From positions 1-53,339 of the forward strand of contig CAYRWM010000008.1 in NCBI GenBank assembly GCA_964428055.1: 53,339 bases of DNA, given 5' to 3'. This document shows, one piece after another, positions 24,281-32,389 of this stretch. The first letter of the stretch is position 1. Each line of letters begins with the position of its first letter. The DNA comes from CAYRWM01 sp964428055 (lineage in GTDB: Bacteria > Bacillota > Clostridia > Christensenellales > Christensenellaceae). Both the position numbers and the translations under genes were made by a program. The notes beneath the pieces are model-generated. The model did not search any database. It had not been told where the DNA came from and worked only from the letters and a program-made list of their open reading frames with translations.

Positions 24281-25279
24281 ATGGACATGAAGAAATGGAT
24301 CAATGATGTTATTTCGTGTACCCAAAAAAAGGCTCTGCCGGTGCTTTCATTCCCGGTTGTCCAGAAGATGGGGTTAAACGTAAATGACTTCATAAGCGAT
24401 GCCGATACGCAGGCAAAGGGAATGTATGAGCTGACCCGCATAGTTGATTCATACGCTTCCTTAAGCCCCATGGATCTTTCGGTCGAGGCCGAAGCTTTCG
24501 GTTCCGAGATCATAAAGGGCGACTGGGACGTTCCTACAGTCACGGGTTCCATAATCCATACGGAAGAGGAAGCGGACGCGCTTCAGATCCCGGAGATAGG
24601 AACGGGAAGAACGGGCATAAACATAGAGGCTGCCGGCAAGGCTGCTTCCATGATAGACAAGCCCGTTTTAGCCGGAGTCATAGGACCCTTCTCCCTTGCG
24701 GGAAGGCTGATGGACGTCAGCGAGACCATGATATACTGCTACGACGAGCCGGATATGGTCCACAAGGTCGTCAGAAAGATGACGGACTATTTAAAGGCCG
24801 TGATACTGAAATACAAAGAGGCGGGGGCTTCGGGCGTGATAATGGCCGAGCCATTGACCGGGATACTGTCTCCGGACCTGGCGGACGAGTTCTCCATGCC
24901 GTATGTTAAGGAGATCGTGGACGCGGTGCAATGCGATGAGTTCATGTTCGTCTATCACAACTGCGGCAACAACACTCCGTACATGACGGACGGGATATTC
25001 GGTCTCGGGGCCATGGCGTACCACTTCGGCAACGCCGCGGACATGCAGGTGATGCTGGAGAAATCCCCGAAGGACGCGATAGTCATGGGCAACGTCAATC
25101 CCGCCGATATACTGAACGGCACGCCGGAGCTTGTACGGGAGGAAACTCTGAAGCTGCTCGAGAAATGCAGCGGGTATCCCAACTTCGTGCCGTCGAGCGG
25201 GTGCGATATCCCTCCGAAATCACCGTGGGAGAATATAGATGCTTTCTTTGATACGGTCAGCGAATACTACAAAAAATAA
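24281..25279 (+). CDS. MtaA/CmuA-type zinc methyltransferase (UroD family)
   Basis: This 332-residue TIM-barrel protein of the uroporphyrinogen-decarboxylase superfamily has the zinc-thiolate site of MtaA-type methylcobamide:thiol methyltransferases: H226 and C228 in VYHNCGNN and C308 in SSGCDIPPKSP. In methanogens such enzymes pass a methyl group between a corrinoid protein and coenzyme M. Most bacteria lack coenzyme M, so the thiol partner here is unknown; it could be a methylated thiol serving as methyl donor, or another thiol acceptor. It directly follows the corrinoid protein gene (61-base gap) and is its obvious partner. A terminator-like hairpin follows and may reduce expression of the next genes. 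Confidence 0.88.
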   Translation: MDMKKWINDVISCTQKKALPVLSFPVVQKMGLNVNDFISDADTQAKGMYELTRIVDSYASLSPMDLSVEAEAFGSEIIKGDWDVPTVTGSIIHTEEEADALQIPEIGTGRTGINIEAAGKAASMIDKPVLAGVIGPFSLAGRLMDVSETMIYCYDEPDMVHKVVRKMTDYLKAVILKYKEAGASGVIMAEPLTGILSPDLADEFSMPYVKEIVDAVQCDEFMFVYHNCGNNTPYMTDGIFGLGAMAYHFGNAADMQVMLEKSPKDAIVMGNVNPADILNGTPELVREETLKLLEKCSGYPNFVPSSGCDIPPKSPWENIDAFFDTVSEYYKK

Positions 25280-25295
25280 CAACTGAAACTCAATG

Positions 25296-25334
25296 AGCCG
25301 GAAGGGTTTGCCTTTCCGGCTTGCGTGATTTTTT
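25296..25334 (+). terminator. Intergenic hairpin, possible internal terminator or attenuator
   Basis: AGCCGGAAGG (25296-25305) pairs with CCTTTCCGGCT (25311-25321) with one bulge, and six T residues come after an eight-base gap. It would separate the abundant corrinoid protein and methyltransferase from the catalytic accessory genes. Confidence 0.55.
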
Positions 25335-25354
25335 AAGAAAGGCGGATATGAGCC

Positions 25355-26737
25355 ATGCCGGGTATCTGTACAGGCGCCTGCGTGTTCGGGAAATGTCCGA
25401 ACGAAGTATGCGTTAAATACGAACAGAAGGGCAGAAAAGCGGGGAGGATAAACGTTTCCTCCAACATACTCATGAGCGACATAGGGGCGAATATACGCAC
25501 CGACAAATCGGGGCTTGGAGTGGCCGTGGATATAGGCACGACCACTGTTGTTCTGTATCTTTACGACATGGGCGACGTCAAATGTCTCAGCGTAAAGAGC
25601 GCGCTCAATCCCCAGATCAGACTGGGCGTGGACGTCATATCCAGGATCAATTACTGCGGCACAGTGGAAAACGGCTTAAAGGACATGCAGGACGCGGTCA
25701 GGAGCCTCATAAACGACCTCATAATGGACGCCTGCCATGAAGCCGGAGTTGACAATATCGAGATAGAGGACGCCGTTATCACCGGAAACACGACTATGCT
25801 GCATCTTCTTGCCGGTCTTTCGCCCGTGTCCATGGGACACCTGCCGTTTACGCCGGAATCCCTGTTCGGTTTTTCCAGGCCTGCAAAAGAACTGGGACTC
25901 GCCATGATAAACGCCGACGTGTACCTGACGCCGTGCTTTTCCGCGTTCGTCGGAGGCGATATATCGTCAGCCGTCGTTGCGTCGGGCATGAGCGAAAAGG
26001 ATAGCGTGTCGCTGCTCCTTGACCTCGGAACCAACGGCGAAGTCGCGGTCGGGAACAGGAACAGGTTATTCGTTACATCCACAGCCGCGGGTCCCGCGTT
26101 CGAGGGATCCCAGATAGAGTGCGGCATGGCGGGCGTAAAGGGCGCTGTGTGCTCGGTATACACTCTTTCGGGAGATATACTGTTCGAGACCATAGGCGGC
26201 GCGGAGCCGAAGGGCATATGCGGCTCGGGAATACTTGACTTAACTTCGCTCTTTGTTAACTTAGGCGCGATAGACGAAACGGGAGCGATAGCCGACGCGG
26301 AAGATGTACCCGGTGAGATCAGAAAATACATAGGCGAAAGAGACGGTTCGCCTTCGATAGAACTGACCGAAGGAGTATACCTGACGCAGAAGGATATACG
26401 CCAGATACAGACCGCGAAGGCGGCTGTCGCAGGCGGCGTCAGATGCCTCATACACGACTCCGGTTTCAGCGAGGATGAGATAGAAAACGTGTATATAGCC
26501 GGCGGATTCGGCAACTTCATGGATCAGGAGAGCGCTCTTGCGATAGGGCTCATAGAAGACAAATACAGAGGCAAGATCCGCTGCATAGGCAACGCCGCGG
26601 GCAAGGGGGCCGCGATGGCTCTCATAAACCACCGTTACAGAAAAGAAGGGGAAAGGGTTACGGGCATTTCCGAGCACGTGGAACTGGGTTCAAACCCGTA
26701 TTTCATGGAGTGCTACGTGGAATGCATGATGTTCTGA
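25355..26737 (+). CDS. ASKHA-domain reductive activator of corrinoid proteins, short form
   Basis: This 460-residue protein carries the ATP-binding ASKHA domain of RACo/RACE activators, which use ATP to drive reduction of inactive Co(II) to Co(I): VAVDIGTTTVVLYLYD (about 55), AVITGNTTMLHLLAG, LLDLGTNGEVAVG, AAGPAFEGSQIECGM, GICGSGILDLTS and VYIAGGFGNF. Unlike the RACo encoded at 41817 it has no [2Fe-2S] domain; instead its first 19 residues hold four Cys (C5, C9, C14, C19). Activators such as RamA carry C-terminal 4Fe-4S clusters, so this N-terminal cluster could be an alternative electron entry point. The C-terminus also ends with two Cys (YVECMMF context). It probably serves the corrinoid protein at 23575. 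Confidence 0.85.
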   Translation: MPGICTGACVFGKCPNEVCVKYEQKGRKAGRINVSSNILMSDIGANIRTDKSGLGVAVDIGTTTVVLYLYDMGDVKCLSVKSALNPQIRLGVDVISRINYCGTVENGLKDMQDAVRSLINDLIMDACHEAGVDNIEIEDAVITGNTTMLHLLAGLSPVSMGHLPFTPESLFGFSRPAKELGLAMINADVYLTPCFSAFVGGDISSAVVASGMSEKDSVSLLLDLGTNGEVAVGNRNRLFVTSTAAGPAFEGSQIECGMAGVKGAVCSVYTLSGDILFETIGGAEPKGICGSGILDLTSLFVNLGAIDETGAIADAEDVPGEIRKYIGERDGSPSIELTEGVYLTQKDIRQIQTAKAAVAGGVRCLIHDSGFSEDEIENVYIAGGFGNFMDQESALAIGLIEDKYRGKIRCIGNAAGKGAAMALINHRYRKEGERVTGISEHVELGSNPYFMECYVECMMF

Positions 26738-26738
26738 T

Positions 26739-28757
26739 ATGATCGCGATAGGGATAGATACCGGCGGTACGTGCACGGACGCCGTGCTGTACGATCTAAG
26801 TGAAAAAAGAGTACTGTCTTTCACGAAGTCGCCCACGACTCACGGGAGACTTGAGGACGGCATAACAGCTGCCTTAAGGAGCCTCGATCAGGATCTTGTA
26901 AAGGAAGCGGACTACGTGTCTCTCTCAACGACGCTCGCCACCAACGCCTGCGTCGAGGGCAAGGGATGCAGGGCCAAGCTCATTCTGATCGGCATAGACG
27001 AAAAAACGTTCAGGTTCTCGGCGGGCAGGAACGGTCTTAACGATCTTTCCGTTGTATTAAGGTGCGACAGAAAAGACCCTTCCGATCCCATGTCTGAGCC
27101 CGACTGGGATAAGCTTTTTGAGTATACGGACGGGTGGCTCCGGGATGCCGAAGGCCTGGGCGTTGTGGAATTCAATTCGCCGAAGAGCGGTGCCGTGGCC
27201 GAGACCGAAGCCAAGAAAAGGATGACGGAAAGATACGGCATTCCCGTCATAAGCGGCTCCGAGCTCTTTTCGGACCTTAATATGTTTAAGCGCGGGTCAG
27301 GAGCGCTCTTAAATGCCAGGCTGGTGCCCATAATAAAGGATTTCCTCAAGGCCGTTAAGACGTCTCTTAAGGAACTGGGGATAGAAGCTCCCATAGCTGT
27401 CGTCAGGAGCGACGCCAGCGTCATGAACGAGGAGTCCGCGAGGGATTATCCTGTCGAGACCATTTTGTGCGGTCCGGCCGCGAGCGTGCTCGGGAGCATG
27501 CATCTGGCCGGTTCCAGGAATGCGGTCATAGTCGATATGGGCGGCACAACGACGGACATAGCGGTCGTCAGAAACGGCGAGCCCGTCACAGCCGACGGCG
27601 GCATATCCATAGGCGGATGGAAGACGTTCGTTAAGGGTATGAAGATAGAAACGATAGGGCTCGGCGGAGACACCAGGGTCCACGTGGATATAGGGAAGAT
27701 AAAGCTTGACGAAATAAGGGTGGAGCCTCTTTCCATGACGGCTCTGAAGTTTCCTGAGATAAAGGACATGATGAGCAGGGCAGTGAACCGCGTATCCTTT
27801 ATGGACAGCATGCCGCCATGCGAATTCTATTACTGTGAGAAGGAATCCGGCGAGGGACTTTCCGTCAAGGAAAAACTGATACTCGATACCATAGGCGACG
27901 GTATAATATCCGCTGAGGATCTTTCAAAGAAGACGGATATAAGCATGTACGATATAGCGCCTTTAAGGCGTCTCATATCCGAGGGTGTGATCCGGAAGTG
28001 CGGAGTCACTCCAACCGACATGATGCACGCCGCGGGCGATTTTACTGCGTATGACGCGGAAGCGGGAAAGCTGGCCGCGGAGTACACGGCGATGGCCTGT
28101 TTCGATGAGGATGATATAAAGAGTCCGGCGGACGCGATCGACAGAGTATACGACATGGTCAGAAAACGCATGTACATACATGTGGCGTCTGTACTGCTTA
28201 AGGAGCGCTATCCCGCGCTTAAAGGCGAGGAGCCCGGCAGACAGATAATGTCGGTCCTGTCCGACGACTGGGACAGCATCAGGGACAGGCGAAAAGAGAT
28301 AGCGGGCATGAACGTCAGGACGGATGCCGCTCTCATAGGTATAGGCGCGCCCGTACATCTTTTCATAAAGGAAGTTGCGGAGGCCCTCGGCACGGAGTGC
28401 GTGCTCCCGCCGTATGCGGGCGTCGCGAACGCGATCGGAGCTGTTGCGGGCAGCATAGAGACGGAAGTGACCGTCCGTATAGGATACGAGAAGGATGATG
28501 ACAATCCCATGATCCGCAGGTACGTTGTGTATGCGGGTCCTGATATAAAGATTTTTGAGACATGGGATGAAGCCGTTGAGGCGGCTGGTGAGTACGCGTC
28601 CGGAAAAGCAATTGAGGACGCTGAAAGACGCGGCGGATGCGACATGAGCGTAAGACTTAAGGTCACGCACAACACATCTAACATGGGTCTTTCGGATTCC
28701 CTCGAACTCGGGGGAGAGGTCACGGCGAGAGCCGTATCAGGCAGCATGAGACTTTAG
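26739..28757 (+). CDS. Hydantoinase/oxoprolinase-family ASKHA protein with internal winged-helix segment
   Basis: This 672-residue protein starts with GIDTGGTCTDAVLYD and contains STTLATNACVEGKG and VIVDMGGTTTDIAVV, the phosphate-binding motifs of the hydantoinase A/oxoprolinase ATPase fold. Residues about 375-425 (EKLILDTIGDGIISAEDLSK and following, ending GVTPTDMMHAAG) look like a winged-helix insert found in a subgroup of this family. No HyuB partner is encoded, so a real hydantoinase or oxoprolinase reaction is unlikely. It starts one base after the corrinoid activator gene. The family often travels with corrinoid methyltransferases in anaerobes; I infer a maturation or second activation role. 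Its actual activity is unknown. Confidence 0.75.
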   Translation: MIAIGIDTGGTCTDAVLYDLSEKRVLSFTKSPTTHGRLEDGITAALRSLDQDLVKEADYVSLSTTLATNACVEGKGCRAKLILIGIDEKTFRFSAGRNGLNDLSVVLRCDRKDPSDPMSEPDWDKLFEYTDGWLRDAEGLGVVEFNSPKSGAVAETEAKKRMTERYGIPVISGSELFSDLNMFKRGSGALLNARLVPIIKDFLKAVKTSLKELGIEAPIAVVRSDASVMNEESARDYPVETILCGPAASVLGSMHLAGSRNAVIVDMGGTTTDIAVVRNGEPVTADGGISIGGWKTFVKGMKIETIGLGGDTRVHVDIGKIKLDEIRVEPLSMTALKFPEIKDMMSRAVNRVSFMDSMPPCEFYYCEKESGEGLSVKEKLILDTIGDGIISAEDLSKKTDISMYDIAPLRRLISEGVIRKCGVTPTDMMHAAGDFTAYDAEAGKLAAEYTAMACFDEDDIKSPADAIDRVYDMVRKRMYIHVASVLLKERYPALKGEEPGRQIMSVLSDDWDSIRDRRKEIAGMNVRTDAALIGIGAPVHLFIKEVAEALGTECVLPPYAGVANAIGAVAGSIETEVTVRIGYEKDDDNPMIRRYVVYAGPDIKIFETWDEAVEAAGEYASGKAIEDAERRGGCDMSVRLKVTHNTSNMGLSDSLELGGEVTARAVSGSMRL

Positions 28758-28772
28758 CTGGAAGGTATTTGC

Positions 28773-30017
28773 ATGGAGACATTAAAGAGCGTTGCTGAAA
28801 AGATAGCGGGACAGTTCGAGACTGTAACCGGAATACCCACGAGCATAATCGATCTCGGGGAAGGACAGGCACACGATGAGTTCTATGACAAGGGCTTCTG
28901 TGCGGTATGCAAGAAGTTCAGGGGCGGTTCGTCAATAAAGGCGGACTGTCCGGCCATGATGGAATTCTCGTGCAGACAGTCGCTGCAGTGGGGCGGCAAG
29001 TATGAGAGCCTGTGCCCCATAAGCCTGGCATTCATAAGCACGCTCCTGTTCGATCAGGACGTTAACTTAGGTCTTTACTTCGGCCCGTTCCTTATGATGG
29101 AGCCGGACGATTTCATAACGGAGGATATAGTCTCGCATTTTTCCGAGGATACGCGCGAGGAGGTCATAAAGGAAGTCGCGAACATACCCTACATAGAGGC
29201 TTCGAAGGTCTCGTCCTACTCTGACATGATGTACATAATATCTTCCTACGCGACGCAGAGGAACGCGCTCGAGATAAACATACTTGAACGCGCCTATCAC
29301 AACCAGAGACAGCAGTTCGACTACATAACGACCGAAGAGGACGACAGGAAAAAGGAATACCCCATGGAGACGGAGAATATGCTCATGAAATGCATATCCG
29401 ACGGCAACAGAAGGGGTGCCCAGGCCGAGCTCAACAAGCTCATGAGCAGGATATTCCTCAATTCCGGCGGAGACGTGAGAGTCGTCAAGGTCAGGGTAAC
29501 GGAGCTTCTGGGGCTGCTGTCAAGAGCGGCGATAAGGGGCGGAGCCAACACCGAGCAGATCTTTACGATGAACGAGCAGTACTTAAGCTCTCTCTTCGAC
29601 AAGAAGGATCTGTCCGAACTCAACGAATGGCTGACGGACGTTCTCGTGACTTACACCAACTGCGTGTTCGATTCCGAGAGCGGAGCGCACTCCGAGATGA
29701 TCCTCCGGGTAATAAACTACATGCGCGACAACTACATGAAGAAGCTGAGGCTGGATGATATAGCTAATTACGCCGGGGTCTCCAAGTCGTACATCTCAAG
29801 GATATTCAAAAAAGAGATGGGCTGCCATATAATCGATTATCTTAACAAGATAAGGGTGGACAACGCCAGGGTGCTCATACTTGAAAAGGACATGTCGATA
29901 TTCGATGTATCGTATGTCTGCGGGTTTGAGGAGCAGACGTACTTCAGCAAGGTGTTCAAGAAATACACGGGCGTATCGCCCGGCAAGTTCCGCGACCGCG
30001 GAGGAAAGATCAGATGA
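28773..30017 (+). CDS. PocR-domain AraC-family transcriptional regulator
   Basis: This 414-residue regulator has an N-terminal PocR sensor domain (about 1-170), with Cys residues C43, C46, C59, C67 and C81 in FCAVCKKF, ADCPAM, FSCRQS and SLCPISLA, a helical linker (about 170-300), and a C-terminal AraC DNA-binding domain with two helix-turn-helix units (IANYAGVSKSYISRIFKKEM and VSYVCGFEEQTYFSKVFKKY). PocR domains sense small metabolites and control cobalamin-linked pathways such as propanediol use. Its place inside the operon suggests autoregulation and control of the corrinoid system in response to the methyl substrate. The stop overlaps the next ATG (ATGA). Confidence 0.88.
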   Translation: METLKSVAEKIAGQFETVTGIPTSIIDLGEGQAHDEFYDKGFCAVCKKFRGGSSIKADCPAMMEFSCRQSLQWGGKYESLCPISLAFISTLLFDQDVNLGLYFGPFLMMEPDDFITEDIVSHFSEDTREEVIKEVANIPYIEASKVSSYSDMMYIISSYATQRNALEINILERAYHNQRQQFDYITTEEDDRKKEYPMETENMLMKCISDGNRRGAQAELNKLMSRIFLNSGGDVRVVKVRVTELLGLLSRAAIRGGANTEQIFTMNEQYLSSLFDKKDLSELNEWLTDVLVTYTNCVFDSESGAHSEMILRVINYMRDNYMKKLRLDDIANYAGVSKSYISRIFKKEMGCHIIDYLNKIRVDNARVLILEKDMSIFDVSYVCGFEEQTYFSKVFKKYTGVSPGKFRDRGGKIR

Positions 30018-30271
30018 GTGCCTTTATATGCCCGGGCGCGGCGGCCATATCGGGAACGCCGACGCTGGAAGTGAAGAGATGCCCCGACTGCGGGGGCGAG
30101 ATAGAGATATTCTCGAATGAACAGGACGCGGTGTGCAATAATTGCGGACGGGTCATATACAACGACCTGCAGTCCTGCATAAGATGGTGCGAGCACGCGA
30201 GAGAATGCGTCGGGGATGAAAAGTACTTCGCTCTCATGGAGGCGTTTGAAAAAGCGAAAGAGAAGAAATAA
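30014..30271 (+). CDS. Small Cys-rich zinc-ribbon-like protein
   Basis: This 85-residue protein has paired Cys motifs C23-x2-C26 and C41-x2-C44 (CPDCGGEIEIF and VCNNCGRVIYND), then C55, C59 and C65 in SCIRWCEHARECVG, and C6 near the start. The first four form a rubredoxin/zinc-ribbon knuckle pair; the second part (CIxWCxxAxxC) is a conserved extension seen beside metal-enzyme maturation genes. It overlaps the regulator by four bases and the CobW gene by one base, so the three are translationally linked. I infer a metal or cluster carrier for the GTPase that follows. Its exact function is unknown. Confidence 0.7.
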   Translation: MSAFICPGAAAISGTPTLEVKRCPDCGGEIEIFSNEQDAVCNNCGRVIYNDLQSCIRWCEHARECVGDEKYFALMEAFEKAKEKK

Positions 30272-31272
30272 TGGTATATCTTGATATAGTGTCCGGCTTT
30301 TTAGGCGCCGGCAAGACAACGTTTGTGAACAGGCTCCTAGACTTTTACATGAGGAGCGGGGAAAAGACCGTATACATAGTGAACGAGTACGGTGAAGCGG
30401 GACTCGACTCGAAGCTCATCGCGAATGAGGGATTCGAATCGTACGAGATGACGAACGGCTGCATATGCTGCACTCTTAGGGGCGAGATCGTCCGTACCGT
30501 AGCCAGGATCATAGACGAGATTGAACCCACTAGGATAGTGTTCGAGCCGTCAGGTATTTTCATGTTCGACAGTTTCTTCGAGATCATGGACAAGCCGGGT
30601 ATCGCGGGCAGGTGCGAACCCGGCAATATCATAACGGTCATAGACGGCATGAACTACAGGTCCGCGAGGCTGGAGCACAGGAATTTCATATACGACCAGA
30701 TAAAGACGGCGCCGATCCTCTTTATATCCAAGCTGGACAAGGCTGACGGAAAGGCCGACATAAGCGAGATAGTGTGCGACGTTAAAAACATAAACCCCGA
30801 TTCCGTAATATTCTCGGAAGGGTACGAAGGCTTAACGGACGACGTCATGAGGGAGCTGTTCCTGGGGCAGCCCAGGAAACCCAACTGCGCTCCGTACGAC
30901 GGGGAGCAGGAGGAGCATCATGAGCATGAGCACGGACATGAGCACCATCACCATGACCATGAGCACGGACATGACCATGAGCACCATCATCACGCGTACC
31001 TTCACGAGGATTTCGATACGGTGACGGTAAGGCTTAAAAAGGAACGCAGCGAGGAATGGATAAAAGCGTTCGTGAGAGACATAAAGAGCGGGCGGTACGG
31101 GGATATAATAAGGGCCAAGGGCGTTATAAGTTCCGGCGGGAAGAACATGCTTGTAAACGTGACTCCCAATGACGATGAGATAAAGTTCTATCCGAGGTTC
31201 GCGGAGCCCGGGATGACCTTTATAGGGAGCGTACTTGACCACGAAAAGATAGAAGCGCTGAAGGAGGTCTGA
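30271..31272 (+). CDS. CobW/HypB/UreG-type GTPase metallochaperone with His-rich loop
   Basis: This 333-residue G3E GTPase has Walker A GFLGAGKTT (9-17), the metal-binding motif CICC (C64, C66, C67), the Walker B region RIVFEPSG and the SKLD nucleotide specificity motif. Between the GTPase and the C-terminal domain is a His/Glu/Asp-rich stretch (about 213-248, with runs such as HEHHHHDHEHGHDHEHHHH), encoded by an imperfect tandem repeat at about 30913-30992. Such loops store Ni, Zn or Co. In this setting the metal could be zinc for the methyltransferases, cobalt for the cobamide or nickel for CODH/ACS; sequence alone cannot decide. It ends the first half of the locus. Confidence 0.88.
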   Translation: MVYLDIVSGFLGAGKTTFVNRLLDFYMRSGEKTVYIVNEYGEAGLDSKLIANEGFESYEMTNGCICCTLRGEIVRTVARIIDEIEPTRIVFEPSGIFMFDSFFEIMDKPGIAGRCEPGNIITVIDGMNYRSARLEHRNFIYDQIKTAPILFISKLDKADGKADISEIVCDVKNINPDSVIFSEGYEGLTDDVMRELFLGQPRKPNCAPYDGEQEEHHEHEHGHEHHHHDHEHGHDHEHHHHAYLHEDFDTVTVRLKKERSEEWIKAFVRDIKSGRYGDIIRAKGVISSGGKNMLVNVTPNDDEIKFYPRFAEPGMTFIGSVLDHEKIEALKEV

Positions 31273-31356
31273 CAGGCGCTTCGGAGCCGTTTATGAGGCG
31301 GTTCGGCATTATGCATTTATGAGCAAGATTTTTCAAAATCGTGCCGTAAATATAGA

Positions 31357-31362
31357 TATAAT
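31357..31362 (+). promoter_or_regulatory. Possible -10 box before the CODH/ACS operon
   Basis: The 194-base gap 31273-31466 is AT-rich in its centre and holds a perfect TATAAT at 31357-31362 but no clear -35 box. It also contains a weak GAGCCG/CGGTTC hairpin near 31285-31306 without a T tail. Separate initiation of the second half of the locus here is plausible. Confidence 0.35.
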
Positions 31363-31466
31363 AATATATATACAAGTATATTATTTTTCAATTTCTTTCT
31401 TTAATAAATCTAACGACAAAAGGCTGCATTTATAATGCGGTCAGCAAGAGCACTCTGGAGGTAATT

Positions 31467-32366
31467 ATGGGCAAGATAGTTGACGTACTCAAGACAGGCA
31501 AGATACTTGTATCCGACGGCGCATGGGGAACTTTCCTCTACAGGAAGGGCATGCAGGCCGGCGAGTGTCCGGACGCATGGTCGGTAGACCGCTATGACGA
31601 CGTTGTCGATATAGCGAAGAGCTATATAGACGCGGGTTCCGACATGGTCGAATCAAACAGCTTCGGCGCAAACTGGTTCAAGCTCGAGCATTTCGGAAAA
31701 CAGGACATGGTGGCCGAGATAAACGAAGCTGCGGCTAAGGCTTCAAGACAGGCGGCGGGCGATAAGTTCGTCATCTCCTCCATAGGCCCCACAGGCAAGA
31801 TGCTGCTCATGGGCGATGTAACGGAAGAAGAGATGTACGACGCTTTCAAGAACCAGGCGATAGCTCTCGAAAAGGGCGGCGCCGACGCCGTGTGCGTTGA
31901 GACGATGAGCGACACCGAGGAAGCGTGCCTTGCGATCAAGGCGGCAAAAGAGAACACGAACCTCGAAGTCATAGCGACGTTCTCGTTCGAGAAGAAGCAG
32001 AACGGCGACTACAGGACGATGATGGGCGTGGATCCCGAACAGGCGGCGGAAGCCGCGCTTGACGCAGGCGCTGACATAATCGGCACGAACTGCGGAAACG
32101 GCATCGAGAGGATGATCGACATAGTCAAGATCATGAAGGCTGCTTATCCGGATGCTCTCATACTGGTCCATGCCAACGCGGGACTGCCTGAGAACATAGA
32201 CGGCGTGGACGTATTCCCGGAGACTCCCGAGATGATGGCCGCGAACGTAAGAGAGCTCATCGAAGCCGGCGCGAACGTCATAGGCGGATGCTGCGGCACG
32301 ACACCCGAACACATCGCTGCCATAAAGGCGGTCGTGGATGAGTATAATAAAGAGAACGGTAAATAA
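31467..32366 (+). CDS. Homocysteine S-methyltransferase-fold protein
   Basis: This 299-residue TIM barrel is like the N-terminal module of MetH and like betaine/thiol methyltransferases: VSDGAWGTFLYRKGMQAG at the start, VESNSFGANWFKL, CVETMSDTEEA, GTNCGNG with C209, and GGCCGTTPEHIAAI with C275 and C276. The three Cys form the zinc site that activates a thiol. No folate or cobalamin domain is attached, so it must act with separate proteins such as the corrinoid proteins in this locus. The AcsE methyltransferase normally found with CODH/ACS is a different (pterin-binding) fold; this is not AcsE. GGAGG precedes the ATG, and the gene opens the CODH/ACS operon. Confidence 0.85.
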   Translation: MGKIVDVLKTGKILVSDGAWGTFLYRKGMQAGECPDAWSVDRYDDVVDIAKSYIDAGSDMVESNSFGANWFKLEHFGKQDMVAEINEAAAKASRQAAGDKFVISSIGPTGKMLLMGDVTEEEMYDAFKNQAIALEKGGADAVCVETMSDTEEACLAIKAAKENTNLEVIATFSFEKKQNGDYRTMMGVDPEQAAEAALDAGADIIGTNCGNGIERMIDIVKIMKAAYPDALILVHANAGLPENIDGVDVFPETPEMMAANVRELIEAGANVIGGCCGTTPEHIAAIKAVVDEYNKENGK

Positions 32367-32389
32367 ACCTTTTTTCGGAGGGAAATGAT

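Noticed and set aside
26739..28757. A true hydantoinase or 5-oxoprolinase
   Set aside because: There is no B-subunit gene, the operon is devoted to corrinoid chemistry, and the protein carries a winged-helix insert.
31467..32366. The gene in the position of AcsE as a possible folate-dependent methyltransferase
   Set aside because: It has the homocysteine-methyltransferase fold with three zinc cysteines (C209, C275, C276), not the pterin-binding fold of AcsE.
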